From CAYWLI01 sp964519535 (GTDB lineage Bacteria; Desulfobacterota; B13-G15; RBG-16-54-18): a stretch of 13,977 nt of DNA. The notes beneath the pieces are model-generated. The model ran no database searches. It was not told the DNA's origin and saw only the letters and a list, made by a program, of their open reading frames with translations. The position numbers were made by a program, and so were the translations under genes. This document shows, piece by piece, positions 7,039-13,646 of the stretch. Position 1 is the stretch's first letter; each line of letters opens with the position of its first letter. The stretch covers positions 1 through 13,977 of the forward strand of contig CAZFIR010000144.1 of NCBI GenBank assembly GCA_964519535.1. Direction: 5' to 3'.

Positions 7039-7437
7039 TTAATGGCTTTCATGGTGATGATATTTGTCGATCGGGCCACGGACCTTGTACCCCTGTAGTT
7101 CATCATACTTTTCAATCTGTCCCCGGGTAAGAACCCGCTTCATTTGCAGATGTGCTAATAAATGGACAAGGCGTAGTCCGCCGCGAAACCGGGCAATCTC
7201 CATAACGAGGGTTTTTAATTTGTTCAAATCCACCCCATCCTTCTTCAAGGTATTGTCAAGCTCTTCTTCCTTGCAAAGGATCGCCCTCCCTAAACGAACG
7301 GCTTCCTCGTGCATTCTGTGGTAAATCTCTTGAACCTTGCTTCGTTGGGCTTGAGAAAGTTGAAGCTGTGAAGCAAGGTCCAAGACGTGCCTCGGCCCTG
7401 GAAAATGATTTAGTTCAGCAGCTCTCGCCATCCCCAT
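7039..7437 (-). CDS. Spy/CpxP-family protein, probably 5'-truncated (no signal peptide)
   Basis: The 132-residue frame encodes a helical Spy/CpxP-type domain with the two LTxxQ-like motifs, LSQAQ (27-31) and LTRGQ (103-107), and a His-rich end (HHHESH). Family members are normally exported and carry a signal peptide plus spacer before a segment like GEGMG-ARAAELN. Here the frame opens only just upstream (in-frame stop at about 7522-7524), the upstream codons read ILTSLGSLSKGPFPLGEGMG, and no ATG, GTG or TTG occurs before 7437. Starts at 7437 or 7431 (GAGGGA seven bases before the latter) would give a leaderless, cytoplasmic product. The gene therefore looks like a remnant, or uses an unusual start. 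It is the last gene of the minus-strand ArsR operon, 70 bp after the ABC-2 permease. Confidence 0.65.
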   Translation of the reverse strand: MGMARAAELNHFPGPRHVLDLASQLQLSQAQRSKVQEIYHRMHEEAVRLGRAILCKEEELDNTLKKDGVDLNKLKTLVMEIARFRGGLRLVHLLAHLQMKRVLTRGQIEKYDELQGYKVRGPIDKYHHHESH

Positions 7438-7458
7438 TCCCTCACCGAGGGGGAATGG
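7434..7458. repeat. inverted repeat at the truncated start of the Spy-like gene
   Basis: Arms CCATTCCCTC (7434-7443) and GAGGGGGAATGG (7447-7458) are complementary apart from two extra G residues, with a three-base loop. The element lies exactly where homology of the Spy-like gene to its family fades, and covers its candidate start codon. It may be a small palindromic insertion or deletion scar; alternatively its RNA could hide the start site. Confidence 0.55.
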
Positions 7459-7507
7459 ACCTTTGCTAAGTGACCCAAGAGATGTCAGGATGAGTAGGCC
7501 CTCGTTT

Positions 7508-8242
7508 TTAGTAGATCCACTTGCGCTTTACATTTCGGATGCTCAAAGCGAATAAGCCCACGGCGAAGCTGAGAAGGATCACAAAATTGACCATGGTCCC
7601 CAGGTGGCCGTTCTGGTTGATGGAGGACTTCAGTATGTCCGCCCCGTAGGTGAGTGGAAGAATATAAGAGAGTGGCCGTAAAAAAAGGGGCAGCGCTTGT
7701 ACGGGGATAAAAAGGCCGCAGAGAAAAATCATCGGAAAACGAAAAAAATTGGAAAAGGTCTGCGCTTCGAAGACCTCTTTAACCGACACTGCTATAAAAA
7801 GACCCAGGAGGGTCGAAGTAACGGAAATCAGGAAGACGGCGCCCAGTACTGGAAGCCAGTGGATGCCAGATAGATTGGTCAAAAAAGATGCGAATAAGAC
7901 CGGGACGAACGCGTTGAACAGGCCGAAGAGAATGGCTCCGCTCGTTTTGGCCAGCATTAAGAAATTCAGGTCAAGAGGGGCTAAAAGAAGCCTCTCAAAG
8001 GAACGGCTTCTTTTCTCGAAAGTAATGGTGACCGCCAGCACCGAGGTCGTTCCAAAAAGAATAGACAGACTCATCACGCCGGGAAGGAGATCTCGAACAT
8101 TCACAGCCGTCTGAGATCTCAAAAAGAACATGAGCGTCCAGGCGACTGGAAAGACAATACCCCAGCTGATGTTTGGCGGCTTCAGATAGTAATTCCTCAT
8201 ATCTTTCATGAGAATGTTCCAGAACGCTATCCAGGATTTCAT
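7508..8242 (-). CDS. ABC-2 type transporter permease
   Basis: Membrane subunit of an ABC-2 (DrrB/NodJ-like) exporter, 244 residues. About six hydrophobic helices are visible, at roughly 26-42, 55-74, 103-122, 130-153, 168-186 and 218-236. The FEKRSRSFERLLLAPL segment between helices 2 and 3 is the conserved cytoplasmic coupling region of this family, and LRPLSYILPLTYGADILKSS precedes the last helix. The gene overlaps the stop of the upstream ATPase gene (ATGA), so the two are translated together. Regulation by the ArsR-type protein at the head of the operon is expected. Substrate is unknown; ABC-2 proteins export drugs, lipids or polysaccharides, and a role in metal resistance is inferred only from context. 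Confidence 0.9.
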   Translation of the reverse strand: MKSWIAFWNILMKDMRNYYLKPPNISWGIVFPVAWTLMFFLRSQTAVNVRDLLPGVMSLSILFGTTSVLAVTITFEKRSRSFERLLLAPLDLNFLMLAKTSGAILFGLFNAFVPVLFASFLTNLSGIHWLPVLGAVFLISVTSTLLGLFIAVSVKEVFEAQTFSNFFRFPMIFLCGLFIPVQALPLFLRPLSYILPLTYGADILKSSINQNGHLGTMVNFVILLSFAVGLFALSIRNVKRKWIY

Positions 8243-9207
8243 TGTTTTCCCTTTACTTCCTTTTCCTGTTTCATCTTCTGAAGCTCAATGCCCGTGATTT
8301 TAACGAATACCTCCTCGAGGGAAGGACGCATGATCCGGGCCTCGTAAACCAACAGGTTTTTCTGTTCAAAAAACCTCATCAAAGGCGTTAGATTCAGAGG
8401 ACGGGAAGACCGGAGGCGAATCATTTGGTTCCCGGGCACTTCCACGACAACATCGGGAAAGTTCTCCTGGAGAGAAGGCTTCAGATTGGAGACCTGGTCC
8501 GCAAAGGCTATTTGTACAACGTTTTCTTGCTGGACCTCACGCATCAGTTCGTCAAGATGCCCGATGCGGACAATTTTCCCGCCGACAATAAAAGCAATCC
8601 GCTTGCAGAGCCGTTCTGCTTCCTCGATATAGTGGGTTGTGAGAAAGATGGTCGTCCCCTTTTGGTTCAAGTTCTGGATCAACTGGCGTATCTGCCTTGC
8701 ACTGGCCACATCGATACCGGTCGTCGGTTCGTCAAGGAAGAGAATCTTTGGATCATGAATGATTCCGGCAGCGATCGTCAGCTTCCTTTTCATCCCACGG
8801 GAATAGGCCCTGAAAGGTTTGTTCTTAGCCTCGGCCAGCCCAAATTGCTGTAGGAGTTCTTTTGCCCTCTTTTCACGCTCGTCCTTCTGCGTACCGTAAA
8901 GGGCCGCGCAGAAAGATAAATTCGCAAATCCGTCGAAGTCCTCATAGAGATTGCTTTCATCAGGGACAATACCCATAATCTGCTGGGCTTTCTTGATATC
9001 CCGTGCACAATCAAATCCTGTAATCTTAGCCGAACCCGATGTGAGATGTGCTAGGCCAGTCAGCAGATTGATCGTTGTTGTCTTGCCTGCTCCATTCGGT
9101 CCCAGGAAACCGAAAATCTCCCGTTCGTCAACGGAGAATGAGATCCGATCGACGGCCGTCAGATCGCCATATTTTTTGGTCAGTTGGTCAACCTCCAGGA
9201 TACCCAT
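8239..9207 (-). CDS. ABC transporter ATPase (CcmA/DrrA type)
   Basis: Nucleotide-binding partner of the ABC-2 permease, 322 residues. Walker A GPNGAGKT lies at 36-43, signature SRGMKRKL at 136-143, Walker B ILFLDEP at 155-161, with GID after it and switch His192. The Q-loop glutamine appears replaced by Asp83 (GIVPDESNLYED), a variation I associate with some DrrA-like ATPases. The extra C-terminal domain (about 215-315) ending PSLEEVFVKITG is typical of the CcmA/DrrA group and explains the length. The start ATG is 20 bp after the ArsR stop, preceded by GCGGGGTG. The family call is secure; the transported substrate is not known. Confidence 0.94.
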   Translation of the reverse strand: MGILEVDQLTKKYGDLTAVDRISFSVDEREIFGFLGPNGAGKTTTINLLTGLAHLTSGSAKITGFDCARDIKKAQQIMGIVPDESNLYEDFDGFANLSFCAALYGTQKDEREKRAKELLQQFGLAEAKNKPFRAYSRGMKRKLTIAAGIIHDPKILFLDEPTTGIDVASARQIRQLIQNLNQKGTTIFLTTHYIEEAERLCKRIAFIVGGKIVRIGHLDELMREVQQENVVQIAFADQVSNLKPSLQENFPDVVVEVPGNQMIRLRSSRPLNLTPLMRFFEQKNLLVYEARIMRPSLEEVFVKITGIELQKMKQEKEVKGKQ

Positions 9208-9227
9208 TTAGTCACCCCGCATTTACT

Positions 9228-9686
9228 TTACTTCTTTTCCTCCTCGCAGGGATGCTCTTCGTCCCCGTGGCATTCCTTGATCTGCTCAGGAGTGCATTCC
9301 TCGGGTTTTCCTTTTAACTTCTCCGGGTACTGACATTTACAGTCGCACATTTTTGTTCCCTCCTTGTGACAATCGATTTTGTCGTTCAGTTTTTTGATGC
9401 AGACACCTTCAGGACATGGCAGCAGATTGGTCAACTCCCTTAGCAGTTCGGCCAACTCGTTCAACTTGTTTTTTTCAACCATGTAATGGGTCCAATACCC
9501 CCGCTTTTCTCCTTTGACCAATCCAGCTTCTCTTAAAAGCTTTAGATGTTGGGAAGCCGCCGCTTCCGATATTCTCAAATGATGGGCCAGGGCTCCTACA
9601 CAAAGATCATGGGTCAGGAGAAGCTTTACGAGTTCAAACCGCGTCTCGTCAGATAAAGCTTTTAGAATTTGGACGAATTCTGTCAC
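9228..9686 (-). CDS. ArsR-family repressor with nine-cysteine C-terminal tail
   Basis: A 152-residue metalloregulator-type repressor, first gene of the minus-strand ABC operon. Residues 1-86 form an ArsR/SmtB winged helix: ALSDETRFELVKLLL, recognition region RISEAAASQHLKLLREAGLV, and wing KGEKRGYWTHYMV. The usual ELCVCDL metal motif is reduced to DLCVGAL, keeping only Cys29. A tail from residue 88 holds Cys91, 96, 106, 114, 116, 118, 131, 139 and 147, plus several His, including the MCDCKC cluster, so metal or metalloid binding may have moved to the tail. The start is GTG at 9686, without a good ribosome binding site. It probably represses its own operon through the AT-rich region 9690-9753. 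The effector is unknown (thiophilic metal, arsenite or similar). Confidence 0.9.
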   Translation of the reverse strand: MTEFVQILKALSDETRFELVKLLLTHDLCVGALAHHLRISEAAASQHLKLLREAGLVKGEKRGYWTHYMVEKNKLNELAELLRELTNLLPCPEGVCIKKLNDKIDCHKEGTKMCDCKCQYPEKLKGKPEECTPEQIKECHGDEEHPCEEEKK

Positions 9687-9704
9687 TGTTATTTCAATAT
9701 TTGT

Positions 9705-9753
9705 TTTAGAATATACTTAAATAAACGCTAACCTGCTTAAATGATTTTGTCAA
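9705..9753 (-). promoter_or_regulatory. promoter and possible operator of the ArsR-ABC operon
   Basis: Read on the minus strand, a perfect TTGACA -35 box (9748-9753) is followed after 17 bases by a weak -10 box TAGCGT (9725-9730). Between it and the GTG start is AT-rich sequence with a loose dyad, TTTA and TAAA arms at 9705-9708 and 9718-9721, resembling ArsR-type operators. The -35 match is good; the -10 and operator are tentative. Confidence 0.5.
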
Positions 9754-9814
9754 GTCTTTTTTAGACGGTGTCATTTGCAGTTCAAAAGCGCATAGGTTTT
9801 AATAGATTCTTGGT

Positions 9815-9958
9815 ACCGTATAGCTTTCGGTAAGCATATCCACCGGGCTAACCGCAGTCTCTCTCGCATTGGCCCTTGTCACAGGCGGCATGGCAAGTTA
9901 CGTGATGGGGAGAAGGACAGCCAAGATGAAGCCTGCCGATATTTTGAGAAGGCTATAA
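9815..9958 (+). pseudogene. decayed 3' fragment of an FtsX/MacB-type permease gene
   Basis: Forty-eight codons matching the end of the second permease gene (6866-7009) in the same orientation and reading frame, with the same TAA stop position. The frame contains an internal TAG (9821-9823) where the intact gene has CGG (Arg), and no start is present, so it is not expressed as a protein. The longest identical block lies around codons for ASYVMGRRT. Differences are spread over codon positions, so the copy is an old duplicate or comes from a related third permease gene rather than a recent duplication. Confidence 0.88.
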
Positions 9959-10440
9959 CATAACAGGGGACGAAACGATCATGCGCAACGGAATTAACAT
10001 TCGAGCGAACATTTTTTTGAAGATATGCTTTGATTAGCATGTAGGCCGCAGGATCTTGGGGCGGCCATGTCGTCTAACGTTCAAGGTCAAAAGAAGTGCG
10101 ATAGCATTTGGATGTACTAATCTTTTAGCCTGTTGTCGTCAGCAGTTGCGGACACGCCTTTTCCTATAGGCATTTTGAAGGTTTGACTCTTGTATTCTTT
10201 GCTTCTTCTCAATACGTAAGCCCAGGACCTTTCTATTTCCCTTCACCGATGGCGCACTGACGAAGTTACCCCTTCCCCGGCGCCAGCCGGAGGTCGGCAT
10301 GCATTTTTGCTCGACCAGCACAGAGAGCCTACGTTATCCATGCGGCCTGTCAAAGGGCGCGACACAGAGCAATCTGGACGGGACACCCCTCCCCCACAGG
10401 AGCGGAGTCGCCACTGCCAAGCGAGGTGATGGCCGCAGGA
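9959..10440. other. gene-free stretch with short inverted repeats and a dispersed repeat
   Basis: I see no convincing gene here. Small open frames on either strand (for example 10139-10321 minus, an Arg/Lys-rich 60-residue frame) have no recognisable family or ribosome binding site. Two adjacent short hairpins occur: ATGCT/AGCAT at 10025-10040 and GGCCGC/GCGGCC at 10044-10066. A dispersed repeat lies at 10154-10194, and a GC-rich dyad (CCGGC/GCCGG) near 10280. Together with the permease fragment just upstream, this looks like decayed or rearranged DNA. Confidence 0.6.
10154..10194. repeat. dispersed repeat, copy 2
   Basis: Second copy of the sequence at 1777-1818, same orientation, exact over 10172-10187. 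It sits in gene-free DNA about 200 bp after the permease remnant. Confidence 0.55.
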
Positions 10441-10743
10441 CTACCTCAACACGTCCTTCAATCCGATTGATCCAATATAGAGCGCTCCTACTCCGGACAG
10501 ATGATACGCTACCCGAAGAACTTCGGCGATCTCTTCGGTCGTGGCCCCTTCCTGCATCGCTGCAACTGCTAATGAGCGCACCCCATTTTCTGCACCATGA
10601 GCGGCGTCAAACGCCATCGCGATAAGGAGTTTTATTTTCCGAGGGATGGAGCCACTGCCATAGATGAATGCATCGAGTTCTTCCAGGCGTTTCATCATTG
10701 CTGGATCAATCTTATTAAGGGTGCTTAAAGGATCTTCTGCCAT
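10441..10743 (-). CDS. carboxymuconolactone decarboxylase/AhpD-like protein lacking cysteines
   Basis: A 100-residue helical protein of the CMD/AhpD superfamily, recognised by ALPRK-like SIPRKIKLLIAMAFDAAHG, then AMQEGATTEEIAEVLRVAYHLSGVGALYIG. In catalytic AhpD-type members the central helix carries HGCxxCxxxH; here the same place reads HGAENGVRSL (49-58), and the whole protein contains no cysteine. It therefore cannot perform AhpD-style thiol chemistry, and a decarboxylase role is unproven. A consistent subfamily with this motif is plausible. A strong GGAGGAGG ribosome binding site precedes the ATG at 10743. The gene stands alone between gene-free DNA and nadK, with a long leader. Family call is confident; function is unknown. 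Confidence 0.82.
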   Translation of the reverse strand: MAEDPLSTLNKIDPAMMKRLEELDAFIYGSGSIPRKIKLLIAMAFDAAHGAENGVRSLAVAAMQEGATTEEIAEVLRVAYHLSGVGALYIGSIGLKDVLR

Positions 10744-10787
10744 CTTTCTCCTCCTCCTGCAGAGGGTATCCGCAAAAAACTATTTCA

Positions 10788-10830
10788 GGACCGCCGCGTT
10801 CGCCCAACGTATCGGGCACAGGCGAAGTCC
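10788..10830 (-). promoter_or_regulatory. possible structured leader of the CMD-like gene
   Basis: In the leader, read on the minus strand, an outer GGAC/GTCC helix (10827-10830 with 10788-10791) encloses TTCGCC/GGCGAA (10821-10826 with 10799-10804). A competing GCCC/GGGC hairpin (10814-10817 with 10802-10805) uses the same bases. A TTTTTT run follows about six bases after the outer helix. Such mutually exclusive pairing is seen in regulatory leaders, but I recognise no known riboswitch class. Confidence 0.3.
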
Positions 10831-10915
10831 CCTGGGGGGATGTATGAGCTTTCCGTATCGTGCATACCCCCTCCCGTTCGTTTCTCCACCATTGGAAAAA
10901 GCACAACCTCTCCTT

Positions 10916-10945
10916 ATTACCTCCCATAGACCACCTCTTTGTCAA
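10916..10945 (-). promoter_or_regulatory. possible promoter of the CMD-like gene
   Basis: On the minus strand TTGACA (10940-10945) is followed after 18 bases by GGTAAT (10916-10921). It would give a leader of about 165 bases before the CMD-like start. The -35 box is perfect; the -10 box is moderate. Confidence 0.4.
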
Positions 10946-11022
10946 GCCTCTTTTGAAAATAGAGAGGCCGTACACAGCGCATTCCGGCTAATCCCTGCCT
11001 TTGTGCCCAGGAGCCCTGATCG

Positions 11023-11051
11023 TTGACAAAGGGTAGGGGGCGTGCTATCTA
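11023..11051 (+). promoter_or_regulatory. sigma-70-type promoter of nadK-recN operon
   Basis: Perfect -35 box TTGACA (11023-11028), 17-base spacer and -10 box TATCTA (11046-11051). Transcription should begin about seven bases after the -10 box, that is at or within a base or two of the nadK ATG at 11058. No ribosome binding site lies between, so a leaderless mRNA is predicted. Confidence 0.75.
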
Positions 11052-11057
11052 GAAGCC

Positions 11058-11924
11058 ATGCAGAAGATAGGGATTATCGCCAAGGGGAACAAGCCCGAGG
11101 CCGTCCAGGTGGTCAAAGAGCTGGTGGGCTGGCTCACGGACCGCACGGTGGAGTGTTTTATCGAACCCGAGATGGCAAAAGCCGTTCCCCATCCTTCTCT
11201 GGACAAAAAAGAGATGCCCGGCGCCGTGGACATGGTGGTAATCCTGGGCGGAGACGGGACCCTCCTGGCCGCGGCCCGAGCCCTGCAACAGAAGCGCGTC
11301 CCCCTCCTCGGGGTGAACCTGGGGGGGCTGGGGTTCCTGACGGAGATCACCCTGGCAGAGCTCTACCCCATGCTGGAACAAATCCTGCGAGGTGATTATA
11401 AGACCGATGAACGGATGCTCCTTGAAGTCCGGATCTGGCGCAAGAAAAAGGTGATTGACGAATTCACCGTCCTCAACGACGTTGTCATCAATAAGGGTGC
11501 CCTGGCACGCATCATCGAATTGGAGACCAGCGTCGATGACGCCTATCTGACCACCTTTCGGGCCGACGGTCTGGTCATTGCTACCCCTACGGGATCTACC
11601 GGGTATTCATTGTCTGCCGGTGGTCCTATCGTCTATCCCTCCCTCCAATCCATCATCATCACCCCCATCTGCCCTCATAACCTGACCAACAGGCCCATCA
11701 TCGTCCCAAAAGAGGCCGTTATCGGTGTAACCCTTCGCTCCGGCGACGCGGAGGTCTTCCTCACCCTGGATGGACAGGTGGGGTTCAAGATGGAGCTTCA
11801 AGACAGGATGGAGGTCAAAAAGGGGGAGGGGGCTATCAGCCTTATCAAGTCACCCTCGAAGGGTTATTTTGAGGTCCTGCGAGCCAAATTGATGTGGGGG
11901 GCGGATATCGTATCCAGGCATTAA
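11058..11924 (+). CDS. nadK: NAD kinase
   Basis: Phosphorylates NAD to NADP using ATP (or polyphosphate) in the cytoplasm, the only route to NADP. The 288-residue length is normal. Family motifs are intact: GGDGT (64-68, nucleotide binding), LNDVVI (139-144, the conserved Asn-Asp/Glu pair), TPTGSTGYSLSAGGP (177-190) and LDGQ (237-240). The start MQKIGIIAK matches the family N-terminus, fixing ATG 11058 although no ribosome binding site precedes it. It lies 12 bp upstream of recN, with which it is probably co-transcribed from the promoter at 11023-11051. The nadK-recN pairing is common in bacteria. Confidence 0.97.
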   Translation: MQKIGIIAKGNKPEAVQVVKELVGWLTDRTVECFIEPEMAKAVPHPSLDKKEMPGAVDMVVILGGDGTLLAAARALQQKRVPLLGVNLGGLGFLTEITLAELYPMLEQILRGDYKTDERMLLEVRIWRKKKVIDEFTVLNDVVINKGALARIIELETSVDDAYLTTFRADGLVIATPTGSTGYSLSAGGPIVYPSLQSIIITPICPHNLTNRPIIVPKEAVIGVTLRSGDAEVFLTLDGQVGFKMELQDRMEVKKGEGAISLIKSPSKGYFEVLRAKLMWGADIVSRH

Positions 11925-11936
11925 AGGGGGGTTACA

Positions 11937-13646
11937 ATGTTGGTGGAATTGCACATCGAAAATCTCGCGATAATCGATCAACTGCGGGTCGATTTCAACG
12001 AAGGCCTCAACGTCCTCACCGGGGAGACCGGGGCGGGGAAGTCCATCATCCTCAACGCCCTCAACCTCATCTTGGGAGATCGGATCAAGGACGACATCAT
12101 CAGGTCTCACGAAGAAGAGGGCGTAGTGGAGGCCTTCTTTGACATCTCCGCCAAGCCCATGGTCCGTCAATGGCTGGGGGAAAAGGGGATTGAGGCCGAG
12201 GATACGCTCGTGATAAAGCGGGTGGTATCCAGGAAGGACAAAAGCAAGATCTACATCAACGGCAACCTCGCGACCCTCCAGATGGCCTCCCTCATCGGGG
12301 AGGAGCTGTTGAACATATACGGACAGCATCAACACCAGGTCTTGAGAAAGGTGGAGAACCACTTAGAGATCCTGGATGAGTTCGGGGAACTCCTCCCGCT
12401 GAAAACCGAGTACCAGGAGGCCTACAAAGGGCAGCGGGGGTTAGAAAGACGCCTCCAAGGGCTCAAGGATGAAAAGGAGCGGGGGGAGCGTGAGCGTGAT
12501 TTGTGGGCCTTTCAGCTCAAGGAGATCGAGGCCGCTCATTTGATTCCGGGAGAAGAGGAAGAGCTGAAGCAGGAGCGCCATCTCCTGAAAAACGCCCAAC
12601 GGCTGACACAGCTCGCCGGTTCGAGCGAGCGCCTGCTGTATTCCGAGGCTGGATCAGTCATTGAAACATTGGGTACGGTCGAGCGGGATATCGAGGCCCT
12701 CGCTGAATTGGACCCCTCTTGTTCTTCCCTCAAAGAGGCCGTCTCCTCAGCCCTGCTGCTGGTGGAAGAGGCGTCAGGGGAACTCAAGGGGTATCTTGCT
12801 CAGATCGATATGGACCCGAACCGCCTGGAAGAGATAGAAGCGAGGTTCGACGAGCTCCAAAGGCTCAAGAGGAAGTATAAGGCCTCCACGGTCGAGGAAA
12901 TTCTTGCCTACAGGGAGCAGATTGAACGCGGCGTTCAGGGGACCGCCGATCTGGAGGCGGAGATAGCGCAATTGCAGAAAAAAAAGAAAGAAGGTGAAGG
13001 CAAGGTCCGCGAATTGGCCGGGAGGCTTTCGCAAAGACGCAGGGAGACGGCGCAGGTGCTCAAACAGGAGATCGAGGCGGAACTGGCCACCCTGGCGATG
13101 GAGCGGACCACCTTCGAGACCCAGTTGACGGAGTTGTCTCCCGGTGGCGATGTGGTGCTGGCCGAAGACCGAGTGATCGGACCAAAGGGAGCGGAGGAGG
13201 TGGAGTTTCTCATCTCCCCCAACATCGGCGAAGAGCCGAGGCCCCTATCCAAGATCGCCTCCGGTGGGGAGCTCTCACGCATCATGCTGGCCATCAAGAA
13301 GATCCTGACCAAGGGGGAGGTGGACCAAACCTTGATCTTCGATGAGGTAGATGCAGGCATCGGGGGTCAGACGGCGGAGGTAGTGGGGCACAAGCTGCGG
13401 GATCTGGCCCGCTATCATCAAATCCTCTGCGTAACCCACCTCCCCCAGATAGCCGCCTTTGGACAGACCCATTACCAGGTGTCCAAGCGGGAGGACCAGG
13501 GACGGACCATGACCTCTGTGGAGAAGCTCCACGGCGATCTGGTGGTGGATGAGATCGCCAGGATGCTGGGCGGTACGGGGATCAGCGCAGCGACCAAGAC
13601 CCACGCCCTTGAGATGTTGCAAAGAGCTCGGGGGGAAGAACGGTGA
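11937..13646 (+). CDS. recN: DNA repair protein RecN (SMC-like ATPase)
   Basis: SMC-family ATPase that acts early in double-strand-break repair, with RecA-dependent strand exchange. The 569 residues show the complete layout: N-terminal LHIENLAIIDQ and Walker A GETGAGKS (29-36), a long Glu/Lys/Leu-rich coiled-coil middle (about 150-400), then signature ASGGELSR (441-448), Walker B LIFDEVDAGIGG (466-477) and VTHLPQIAAF. IYGQHQHQ near residue 122 is also characteristic of RecN. GGGGGG precedes ATG 11937. The stop overlaps the GTG start of the next gene by four bases. Nothing is missing or disrupted. Confidence 0.97.
   Translation: MLVELHIENLAIIDQLRVDFNEGLNVLTGETGAGKSIILNALNLILGDRIKDDIIRSHEEEGVVEAFFDISAKPMVRQWLGEKGIEAEDTLVIKRVVSRKDKSKIYINGNLATLQMASLIGEELLNIYGQHQHQVLRKVENHLEILDEFGELLPLKTEYQEAYKGQRGLERRLQGLKDEKERGERERDLWAFQLKEIEAAHLIPGEEEELKQERHLLKNAQRLTQLAGSSERLLYSEAGSVIETLGTVERDIEALAELDPSCSSLKEAVSSALLLVEEASGELKGYLAQIDMDPNRLEEIEARFDELQRLKRKYKASTVEEILAYREQIERGVQGTADLEAEIAQLQKKKKEGEGKVRELAGRLSQRRRETAQVLKQEIEAELATLAMERTTFETQLTELSPGGDVVLAEDRVIGPKGAEEVEFLISPNIGEEPRPLSKIASGGELSRIMLAIKKILTKGEVDQTLIFDEVDAGIGGQTAEVVGHKLRDLARYHQILCVTHLPQIAAFGQTHYQVSKREDQGRTMTSVEKLHGDLVVDEIARMLGGTGISAATKTHALEMLQRARGEER

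Larger units (their letters stand above)
10744..11022. other. intergenic region between divergent CMD-like gene and nadK
   Basis: Apart from the minus-strand promoter and structured leader listed separately, I see no gene. A near-repeat CGTATCGGGCAC (10808-10819) and CGTATCGTGCAT (10854-10865) is present with unknown meaning. Open frames across it lack family resemblance. Confidence 0.5.

Noticed and set aside
10073..10152. Possible integron attC site, because GTCTAAC (10073-10079) fits the RYYYAAC end consensus
   Set aside because: No matching GTTRRRY partner or paired inner arms occurs within the next 80-150 bases, and no integrase is present.
10139..10321. Minus-strand 60-residue basic open frame
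   Set aside because: No recognisable family, no ribosome binding site, and it lies within rearranged gene-free DNA; its overlap with the dispersed repeat suggests it is not an independent gene.
10299..10625. Plus-strand open frame overlapping the CMD-like gene
   Set aside because: It runs antisense over a well supported gene and has the Arg/Ser/Leu/Pro-rich composition of a shadow frame.
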